DNA from: CALCCV01 sp964388665
Lineage (GTDB): Bacteria > Bdellovibrionota > Bdellovibrionia > Bdellovibrionales > Bdellovibrionaceae
DNA: 6,764 nucleotides
Assembly: GCA_964388665.1 (NCBI GenBank)
Contig: CAYMBJ010000132.1
Coordinates: 1 to 6,764, forward strand
Direction of reading: 5' to 3'
Shown: positions 1 through 4,857 of the stretch, piece after piece
Layout of the letters: the number at the start of each line of letters is the position of its first letter
Position numbering within the stretch: position 1 is the first letter of the stretch
The notes under the pieces: model-generated
The model's database searches: none
The model's input: only the letters and a program-made list of their open reading frames with translations
What the model was told of the DNA's origin: nothing
Position numbers and translations under genes: made by a program

Positions 1-100
1 TTTAGCGATTATGACCAAAAATTATTGTCGAGTTGAGGCTAGTGCTTTGTCAGGAGCCTGTTGGTATAAAGAAGCTCTCTAAATTGCCGATAATAAGTAT

Positions 101-691
101 GTGAATAAAAAAATCGGTCTCGTTCTTATTTTGTTCGCTATCATTCTGCTTTTCCTATTTCTTTTGGACGACAATGAAACTGAATCGCATATGGCAAATC
201 AACGCCACAATTCACCGTCTTATAATGATAAAGTCAGCGAGCATCTCAGCCTCACGAAGCAAAAGATTGTCAATTCCGAAGAGAAATTGCGCCTCGAGCT
301 TGCCAAAGACGGTGAAAAACAAGGCCATTTTTCCGAATCAGGAGGCGGAGCTGTTCATGTGCCTCCGGGCAACAACGTCAAATTCGATTCTTACGAGCAA
401 ACGCGCGTCGGCGAGGAGTTGATCGAGGAGACCGGTCGAGGCAGCGTTTACGATGCCTTTCCAGATCCGCAACAATTGATTCAAAAGGAAATCTTCGAAA
501 ATCAACGCCAAGCTGAATACGATGAGGCCTATCGAGCCGCCTATGCAGAAAAATTTATAGAAAATGCGCGCCAACGCGGGTGGAAAGTCGAGCTCGACGA
601 TCAGTACCGAGTCAAATCGGTCAAACCACTACGCAAAGTTGAACCAGGCCCGGGAATTTTTAATGATCGCAATCCGTCAGGAGCTCGTTAA
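101..691 (+). CDS. Hypothetical single-pass membrane-anchored protein
   Basis: I do not recognise this 196-residue protein. Residues 5-22 form one strongly hydrophobic helix directly after a Lys-Lys pair and are followed by an acidic stretch (DDNETE), which is typical of an N-terminal anchor in the inner membrane with the rest in the periplasm. Residues 44-72 are charged and helix-prone, possibly a short coiled coil. Residues 79-92 are Gly/Pro-rich (GGGAVHVPPGNN) and look like a flexible hinge. Residues 123-160 form a second charged helix rich in Tyr, Ala and Glu, and the tail is Pro/Gly-rich. The start is GTG at 101; the overlapping ATG at 99 is immediately followed by TGA, and an in-frame TAA at 80-82 rules out a longer form. 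The ribosome binding site is weak. The gene converges with the next one and leaves only 18 bases between the stops. Codon use and steady amino-acid composition argue that it is real; the function is unknown. Confidence 0.75.
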   Translation: MNKKIGLVLILFAIILLFLFLLDDNETESHMANQRHNSPSYNDKVSEHLSLTKQKIVNSEEKLRLELAKDGEKQGHFSESGGGAVHVPPGNNVKFDSYEQTRVGEELIEETGRGSVYDAFPDPQQLIQKEIFENQRQAEYDEAYRAAYAEKFIENARQRGWKVELDDQYRVKSVKPLRKVEPGPGIFNDRNPSGAR

Positions 692-709
692 ATTTTTTGT
701 GGCTAAGCA

Positions 710-1195
710 CTAAAATCCAAAGCCGATTCCCACTTGAGCAAATGATGGGCTGTTGTAGGACGCATACAAGTAGAATGGATTGCCGATCATAAAAATTCCG
801 CCACCAAAGTAGCCACCGCCAATTCCAGCGCCTGCAGAGGTCTCGTCGCCAGACTTAACGCCAATCCCGGCACCCATTCCGCCTTGTAAGTAAGGGCGAA
901 ACCAGCCGCTGCCAAAAAGGTACTTTAAGTCGACATCGCCAGCGACCTGCAGGGTCTTTGCATCTTCATTGTTTGTGGTGGAATTCTCATCCTTTACTTG
1001 AACGGCACCTATACCAACTTCAAAAGCCCAATTGCTCCACAAATGCATAAAATTCAACCCTACAGTTGCACCAGGAGGATTGTTATAACCCAAACTCCAA
1101 GACCACCCTGCAGCCATCGCCTGTTGACTCGAAACTCCCAGGAGCAAGGCAATCACTATTTTCGCAGCAAAAATTGAAGACAAACGCGACATCAT
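710..1195 (-). CDS. Small secreted outer-membrane beta-barrel-like protein
   Basis: This 161-residue protein has a Sec signal peptide (Arg/Lys near the N-terminus, hydrophobic core AAKIVIALLLGV, likely cleavage after AMA, giving a mature start of AGWSWSLGY). The mature part is rich in Gly and in alternating aromatic/polar residues, with strand-like segments such as WAFEVGIGAVQV, YLFGSGWFRPYLQGG and FAQVGIGFGF. It ends in Phe, the usual terminal residue of proteins inserted by the BAM complex. These features suggest a small 8-strand-type outer-membrane barrel, but there is no specific family motif I can name. The start is chosen at ATG 1195-1193: a good Shine-Dalgarno GGGAG lies at 1205-1201, five bases upstream. 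A GTG at 1207 would lengthen the protein by four residues, but it overlaps this ribosome binding site. A second ATG follows directly at 1192. The gene lies downstream of the JAB-domain gene on the same strand, separated by about 88 bases. Confidence 0.75.
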   Translation of the reverse strand: MMSRLSSIFAAKIVIALLLGVSSQQAMAAGWSWSLGYNNPPGATVGLNFMHLWSNWAFEVGIGAVQVKDENSTTNNEDAKTLQVAGDVDLKYLFGSGWFRPYLQGGMGAGIGVKSGDETSAGAGIGGGYFGGGIFMIGNPFYLYASYNSPSFAQVGIGFGF

Positions 1196-1200
1196 TGTAA

Positions 1201-1205
1201 CTCCC
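1201..1205 (-). promoter_or_regulatory. Ribosome binding site deciding the start of the barrel-like gene
   Basis: GGGAG on the minus strand sits five bases before ATG 1195 and eight before ATG 1192. It makes the GTG at 1207, which overlaps it, an unlikely start. Confidence 0.6.
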
Positions 1206-1295
1206 ACACATCCGATATTAACGTCCTGAACTATTCATACATTTTGAATCAGTCATTTGGACTCAGTAATGAAATCCAGCTTTCTCTATTGTATC

Positions 1296-1727
1296 TTAAA
1301 TCCCTGTCGAGGCCAGACTCTTATGTAGGGATTTTTTTCCTCGAATCGTAAATCTATCAATCAGTCCTAAACTCGCTAAACTTGCAAAGTTGCTGGAAGT
1401 GAAAATCAAATGGTCAATCACCGGAAGCTCTAATAGCATTCCTATCCAACACAGCTGCTTTGTAATTTTGAGGTCGGCGGCGCTGGGAACAATTTCACCG
1501 CTGGTGTGATTGTGAGCAATGACAACACTGCTACTATTTGTTCTTATCGCCATTCGAAAGATATCACGCGGCACAGCGGGACACTCCGCTGCGCTCCCGC
1601 GATGGACCATCTCGAGTCCCAGCAGCTCTAACTGATGCGACAGACAGAATACCCAGAGCTCTTCGGCATCTGGATTAAAGTTGGGCTGGATCTTTTCATA
1701 AAGTTTGAATGGATTGTGCATGCTCAT
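1296..1727 (-). CDS. Short RadC-like JAB-domain protein (MPN+ metal site)
   Basis: The protein matches the RadC JAB domain (RadC family, PF04002). Counting from the TTG at 1751, an acidic residue before a strand (EELWVF, about 30-35) is followed by a variant of the family pattern 'pRdIFrmAi...' (61-69) and then by the metal-binding signature H80-x-H82-x7-S90-x2-D93 in AHNHTSGEIVPSAADL. The last strand, PVIDHLIF, is also typical. Full-length RadC proteins have about 220 residues with an N-terminal helix-hairpin-helix region; here only 27-30 residues precede the JAB domain, so this is a domain-only version. The zinc ligands are intact, so it could be an active metallo-hydrolase, but the biological role of RadC proteins is not settled, and the old DNA-repair assignment is disputed. 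The start is uncertain: TTG 1751, ATG 1727 and ATG 1721 are all in frame and none has a good ribosome binding site. I chose the ATG at 1727. The gene is divergent from the lpoB-like gene. Confidence 0.8.
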   Translation of the reverse strand: MSMHNPFKLYEKIQPNFNPDAEELWVFCLSHQLELLGLEMVHRGSAAECPAVPRDIFRMAIRTNSSSVVIAHNHTSGEIVPSAADLKITKQLCWIGMLLELPVIDHLIFTSSNFASLASLGLIDRFTIRGKKSLHKSLASTGI

Positions 1728-1773
1728 CTGTGATCTATATTCCACATGCAAAACGTGGCTAGGGGCTCACTAT

Positions 1774-1785
1774 TGCCTATAGGCA
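1774..1785. repeat. 12-base perfect palindrome in the divergent spacer
   Basis: TGCCTATAGGCA is a perfect palindrome about 23-53 bases upstream of the candidate starts of the JAB-domain gene. It could be an operator for a dimeric regulator or a small hairpin with a TATA loop. There is no second copy in the window. Confidence 0.35.
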
Positions 1786-1810
1786 TCAGATGTAGCGAAA
1801 TTCCCTCTTC

Positions 1811-1852
1811 GTCCGTCAGCGTCGGACAGTGTCACTTGATTGCCGCAAGTGA
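1811..1852. repeat. Two adjacent hairpins, each with a 7-base loop
   Basis: The first hairpin pairs GTCCG (1811-1815) with CGGAC (1823-1827) around a 7-base loop. Four bases later TCACTTG (1832-1838) pairs perfectly with CAAGTGA (1846-1852), again with a 7-base loop. Neither is followed by a proper T-tract, so they do not look like terminators. They lie between two divergent genes and could fold in a leader RNA on either strand. Confidence 0.4.
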
Positions 1853-1882
1853 GTTGTTTAGACTTGAGCCACAGTAAAAAGA

Positions 1883-1918
1883 TGCCAACACTTAATATTG
1901 GTTTTTAATCCGTTGGCA
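1883..1918. repeat. 7-base inverted repeat just upstream of the lpoB-like gene
   Basis: TGCCAAC (1883-1889) and GTTGGCA (1912-1918) are perfect inverted copies around 22 AT-rich bases. The right arm ends about 15 bases before the ribosome binding site AGAGGTGA (1933-1940), so this could be an operator or a 5' UTR hairpin of the downstream pair of genes. Confidence 0.35.
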
Positions 1919-1944
1919 AAACCAGACTATTTAGAGGTGAAAAT

Positions 1945-2547
1945 ATGTATCGCAAAATTTCCGTCTTACTTTGTGGGCTCCTTTCGATTTATTTTTTAAG
2001 CGGCTGCGGACCAAAAGCTTTCACAAAGGGCGAGTACGACGATGTTGAGCGCGAAAATCTGTTGGACGATAAATGGTCAGAAACAGATATGCAAAAGGCC
2101 GTCAAAGAATTGGTAGGATCGCTGTCTAATTCCAATGTGATCGCCAACGCTAGAAAAAAACCTATCATCATGGTTACGCGTTTAAAAAACAACACGAGTG
2201 AAGAGATTGAAACTGGAAGCATCATGGATATGATCAAAGTGGAGCTCACCAACTCTGGGCGCGCCAACTTTATAGACAAGGAAGCACGACAGGACATCAG
2301 CGAAGAATATGAATATCAGAATTCTGGCATGGTGAATGAGACTTCAAAAAAAGGTCCTGGCGGGCAAATTGGCGCCGACTTCGTACTCAATGGACGTCTC
2401 GAGTCGATCGTGAAGCAAGTCGGCAAAGACAAAACAGTGTACTATAAACTGACATTGAATCTCACCAACTTGACAACCACATTAACTGAATGGACTGGTC
2501 AAAAAGAAATGCGCAAAATGTTTAGAAAAAAATCTGTAGGACTGTAA
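1945..2547 (+). CDS. lpoB: LpoB-like outer-membrane lipoprotein (penicillin-binding protein activator family)
   Basis: The N-terminus is a lipoprotein signal: hydrophobic residues 6-18, lipobox LSGC with the lipidated Cys at 21, followed by Gly, so outer-membrane sorting is expected. Residues about 31-60 (YDDVE...LLDDKWSETDMQKAVKELVGSL) and 73-190, with IIMVTRLKNNTSEEI, a helix ending in NFIDKEARQ, IGADFVLNGRLESI and YYKLTLNLTNL..TLTEWTGQKEMRK, follow the LpoB/CsgG-like fold (COG3417). In E. coli, LpoB reaches through the peptidoglycan to switch on PBP1b. Here the domain begins almost directly after the lipid anchor, without the long Pro-rich linker of the E. coli protein, so binding to a PBP1b is not assured. 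A good ribosome binding site, AGAGGTGA at 1933-1940, supports the ATG. The next gene, a TPR lipoprotein, follows after 50 bases with no terminator between them, suggesting one operon. Confidence 0.85.
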   Translation: MYRKISVLLCGLLSIYFLSGCGPKAFTKGEYDDVERENLLDDKWSETDMQKAVKELVGSLSNSNVIANARKKPIIMVTRLKNNTSEEIETGSIMDMIKVELTNSGRANFIDKEARQDISEEYEYQNSGMVNETSKKGPGGQIGADFVLNGRLESIVKQVGKDKTVYYKLTLNLTNLTTTLTEWTGQKEMRKMFRKKSVGL

Positions 2548-2597
2548 TCATTTTGGCAGGCTATTCCAAATCGCACAGACTTAGAGACCAATTGTAG

Positions 2598-3857
2598 ATG
2601 AAATTTACGCCAAAGTTTGCCTCTTCGATATTGCTATTGTTTTCGGTGGCGACCCTTGGCTGCGCTTCTTATCAGGGAAAAGTAGAGAGTGCGCGAACGC
2701 AATTGCAGGCGGGCAATTATGATGCCGCTGTCGCCGATTTTGAAAAACTAGCTGCCGATAGTGAAAAAGACAAATTGGTGTATCTGCTAGATCTAGGAAC
2801 CGCTCTTCATATTGCTGGCCGCTACGAAGAGAGCAATAAAGTCTTTAGTCAGGCCGACGACCTAGCAGAGCAACTTGATTATCACTCTGTATCGAAAATC
2901 GCAGGCTCATTGGTTCTGAACGAAGAGATGGTTCAGTACAAAGGAGATACTTTTGAGAGAATATTTATCAATGCTTACAAGGCGCTCAATTACTTAGAGC
3001 TGGGCGATTATGAGAACGCCGAAGTTCAGGCCCGTAGGATCAACGAAAAATTTCAAAAGTACCGAGCTGACGACAAAAAGAAATTCGAACTCAACTTTTT
3101 TGCACGCTACATCGGTGCCTTGGCTCGCGAAGCCGCCAAGGACTATGACAATGCCTACATTGCCATGAAAGATGCCTATGAGGTGGACTCGCGCCCGCCA
3201 CAGATTAAAAAGGATCTTATTAGGTTAGCAAAGTTATCGGGTCGTGAAAAAGAACACCAAAAGTGGCTCAAAGAATTTGGTGCTGAGCTTGAAGATCCCC
3301 GCTGGTATGACCGCTCATTAGCGACCGTGGTCTTTGTTTTTCATCAGGGCTGGGGACCACAAAAGGACAACGACCCGATCAACTATCGCTTTCCGCTATT
3401 GAAATCCGGCAAGAGCAGCGCCTATTCCGCCGAGATTGAAATCGCCGCAGAAGACAACCCAAAGTTCAAAATGAAACCCGAGCGAACCACCGAGATCTAT
3501 AATGTTGCGGAAGCAGCAATCAAAACCCTTCAGGATGATCGACTCTCCTTGATTGGTAGGCGAGCCGCAGGTCTGGTTGCTAAGAAGGCCGTCTCTGATA
3601 AACTGCGAGAACGTGACGATGCGCTTGGCCTAGTGGCCTCTCTGGTTATGCATGCCTCTGATCGGGCTGACTTGCGCCAATGGTCCACACTGCCCAATGG
3701 GCTACAAATTGCTCGCGTTCAATTGCAGCCCGGGCATTATCAAGCGAAGGTGCGGAGCCTTAATAGTGGCGAAGTACCTCAATCAGACTGGAAAATTTTA
3801 AAGGATTTCACAATAAAAAAAGGCCAGCAAATTTTTGTAAATTGGCGGGCCTTTTAA
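2598..3857 (+). CDS. COG3014-family TPR lipoprotein
   Basis: The signal peptide ends in the lipobox TLGC with Cys22, followed by Ala-Ser, which predicts an outer-membrane lipoprotein. TPR-like helix pairs are visible at about 28-61 (LQAGNYDAAVADFEKL), 64-93 (TALHIAGRYEESNKVF), 126-157 (KALNYLELGDYENAEVQARRI) and 170-198. The C-terminal part has the hallmark of COG3014 proteins: an Arg/Lys-rich helix (GRRAAGLVAKKAVSDKLRERDD), then DLRQWSTLPNGLQIARVQL from residue 358 and a short beta-rich end (PGHYQAKV... QQIFVNWRAF). The function of the family is not known; TPRs imply protein binding. Its place directly behind an LpoB-like gene, with which such proteins often occur, suggests that the two act together at the outer membrane. 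The ribosome binding site is weak (AGAG about 11 bases upstream), so translational coupling is possible. The last 14 codons contain a terminator-like hairpin. Confidence 0.8.
   Translation: MKFTPKFASSILLLFSVATLGCASYQGKVESARTQLQAGNYDAAVADFEKLAADSEKDKLVYLLDLGTALHIAGRYEESNKVFSQADDLAEQLDYHSVSKIAGSLVLNEEMVQYKGDTFERIFINAYKALNYLELGDYENAEVQARRINEKFQKYRADDKKKFELNFFARYIGALAREAAKDYDNAYIAMKDAYEVDSRPPQIKKDLIRLAKLSGREKEHQKWLKEFGAELEDPRWYDRSLATVVFVFHQGWGPQKDNDPINYRFPLLKSGKSSAYSAEIEIAAEDNPKFKMKPERTTEIYNVAEAAIKTLQDDRLSLIGRRAAGLVAKKAVSDKLRERDDALGLVASLVMHASDRADLRQWSTLPNGLQIARVQLQPGHYQAKVRSLNSGEVPQSDWKILKDFTIKKGQQIFVNWRAF
3818..3855. terminator. Bidirectional hairpin terminator embedded in the end of the COG3014 gene
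   Basis: AAAAGGCC (3818-3825) pairs perfectly with GGCCTTTT (3848-3855). Inside, GC pairs with GC and AATTT with AAATT, interrupted by two A-G mismatches, and the loop is TTGT (3835-3838). On the minus strand the hairpin runs into seven T (complement of A 3815-3821), an excellent intrinsic terminator about 55 bases behind the stop of the PhaR-type gene. On the plus strand the T-run is only four bases, so termination there is probably weaker. Confidence 0.75.
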
Positions 3858-3867
3858 GAATCGTTTT

Positions 3868-3903
3868 ATAATCTAATAATCTAAACTATTGGCTCTATTG
3901 GCT
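3868..3903. repeat. Two back-to-back short tandem duplications between convergent genes
   Basis: ATAATCTA is present twice in tandem (3868-3875, 3876-3883) and CTATTGGCT twice in tandem (3886-3894, 3895-3903). Both are exact and lie in the 53-base spacer between the COG3014 and PhaR-type genes. Replication slippage is the simplest explanation. Confidence 0.7.
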
Positions 3904-3910
3904 GATGAAA

Positions 3911-4468
3911 CTACTGATTCAAGCTGGGATTGCTGCTGGGAAGATTTGGAGTCTCATCTTCTTGCAGTCCCGGAAGAACGGTTGCTTTTTCAGCTGCAGC
4001 TTTCGCTGTAGAATCTGGATTGTAACGAGTCGCATTTGCTACTCGAGTTTCCAAATTCTGCTTCAAATCATCACTTGAAGCTTTATCAGACATGTTCGCT
4101 GCGCTTGCTTGCTTGGTCATGTAGTCCTGAGGAAACGCGCCCAATTTTGCAAGAAAGTTTGAAATGCTGCCATTGCCAGTTTGAATGATCTCTCTCAAAG
4201 TGAAAAGTGGGGCATACTGAGAAGCCTTCTTTTCTGCTTCGAAAATGATTTGTGTCAAAGTTGCAGCCGTGATGTCGTTCTTCGATTTGTTATCGATGAC
4301 CATCACCTCTTCGTTTGAACGAATCATTTTCGCGATATCATCTAGGGTTACGTAGCAACTTTGCTGCGTGTCATAAAGCTTGCGGTTCTGATAACGCTTA
4401 ATGATCTTGACCTTAGAACTCGGCTTCGCGCTGATTGATTCCATTTGGTTAATCAAATTGCCTCCCAT
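3911..4468 (-). CDS. phaR: PhaR-type polyhydroxyalkanoate-responsive DNA-binding regulator
   Basis: Residues 20-81 are a clear PHB_acc_N DNA-binding domain (PF07879): VKIIKRYQNRKLYDT, then YVTLDDIAKMIR, VMVIDNKSKNDIT and LTQIIFEAEKK. Residues 87-110 (PLFTLREIIQTGNGSISNFLAKLG) look like the following PHB_acc segment. The remaining 75 residues are Ala/Ser/Asn/Pro-rich and probably disordered. In PHA-producing bacteria PhaR binds both the polymer and DNA and represses the phasin gene and its own gene. No PHA synthase or phasin is present in this window, so its targets here are unknown. The length (185) is normal for the family. The start is ambiguous: ATG 4468 has AGGG nine bases upstream, but a stronger GGGAGG (4466-4461) lies four bases before a TTG at 4456; ATG 4444 is also in frame. 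The gene is alone on its strand, with a strong terminator at 3818-3855. Confidence 0.87.
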   Translation of the reverse strand: MGGNLINQMESISAKPSSKVKIIKRYQNRKLYDTQQSCYVTLDDIAKMIRSNEEVMVIDNKSKNDITAATLTQIIFEAEKKASQYAPLFTLREIIQTGNGSISNFLAKLGAFPQDYMTKQASAANMSDKASSDDLKQNLETRVANATRYNPDSTAKAAAEKATVLPGLQEDETPNLPSSNPSLNQ

Positions 4469-4485
4469 CGATCCAATCCCTGGTT

Positions 4486-4716
4486 TTGTTAATTCACAGA
4501 GGAACTGGCCTACCCATTTTCGGTTTCTGTAAAAGACCTAAGAATGCTTCTACATTGAAGTTCTCGGTCACAATGCTCGGCACCTTAACGATGCCGCCAC
4601 ACGTTGTCAAGTGCCTCGAAGAAGGTCAGGGCTATATTTTTTGGGCCCTAGACCAAAATTTGGCCGCTTGGACCAAGGCCACGGTACCCTACCGAAGCCT
4701 TCAAAAAATACAATAA
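4486..4716 (+). CDS. Doubtful small hypothetical ORF
   Basis: This frame is open from 4453 to 4716 and could encode 76 residues from TTG 4486, or 47 from the first ATG at 4573. I do not recognise the product. There is no signal peptide or membrane segment. The C-terminal part (MPPHVVKCLEEGQGYIFWALDQN and the following 20 or so residues) has a plausible globular composition and reasonable codon use, whereas the first 25 residues look less natural. Neither start has a convincing ribosome binding site, and the 5' part lies where the promoter of the divergent PhaR-type gene should be. It may be a real small gene starting at 4573, a decayed remnant, or chance. The rest of the gap, 4717-4857, holds only the hairpin listed separately and the ribosome binding site of the next gene. 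Confidence 0.25.
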   Translation: MLIHRGTGLPIFGFCKRPKNASTLKFSVTMLGTLTMPPHVVKCLEEGQGYIFWALDQNLAAWTKATVPYRSLQKIQ

Positions 4717-4754
4717 TAAATACAAATACTTACGCTCGCGTCCAAAACAAAAGT

Positions 4755-4783
4755 TTAGTTATAGATTAACTAATAATTTTTTT
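4755..4783 (+). terminator. AT-rich hairpin followed by seven T
   Basis: TTAGTTA (4755-4761) pairs exactly with TAACTAA (4767-4773) around TAGAT, and seven T follow at 4777-4783. The layout is that of an intrinsic terminator, but the stem has a single G-C pair and would be unstable. It could instead be an operator or part of the promoter region of the TPR lipoprotein gene at 4858. Confidence 0.3.
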
Positions 4784-4857
4784 GTGGTGCAAAGTGTCTT
4801 TTCCTTAAAGTCCGCTCTGGGTGTGGCCGAGAAGTCTACAACAGACAGGAAGGTCAA

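Noticed and set aside
47..70. TTGTCA and TATAAA as a promoter of the first gene
   Set aside because: The spacing is only 12 bases, far from the usual 16-18.
1..82. Possible C-terminal ends of an upstream gene: one frame open to TGA 34-36, another open from 2 to TAA 80-82
   Set aside because: Too short to recognise, and two different frames are equally open; nothing supports one over the other.
338..574. Open frame on the minus strand inside the first gene
   Set aside because: Overlaps a better coding frame, has no ribosome binding site and shows an unnatural composition.
1764..1870. tRNA or tRNA-like gene in the divergent spacer
   Set aside because: The hairpins have 7-base loops, but there is no T-loop consensus, no acceptor stem of 7 pairs and the spacing is wrong.
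1989..2297. Open frame of 102 codons on the minus strand within the lpoB-like gene
   Set aside because: The plus frame matches a known family and carries a lipoprotein signal; the minus frame is its shadow.
3868..3903. CRISPR-like repeats
   Set aside because: The repeats are 8-9 bases long, two copies each and without spacers.
4782..4810. TTGTGG and TTAAAG 17 bases apart as a promoter for the TPR gene
   Set aside because: Each box matches the sigma-70 consensus at only about half its positions, which is near chance.
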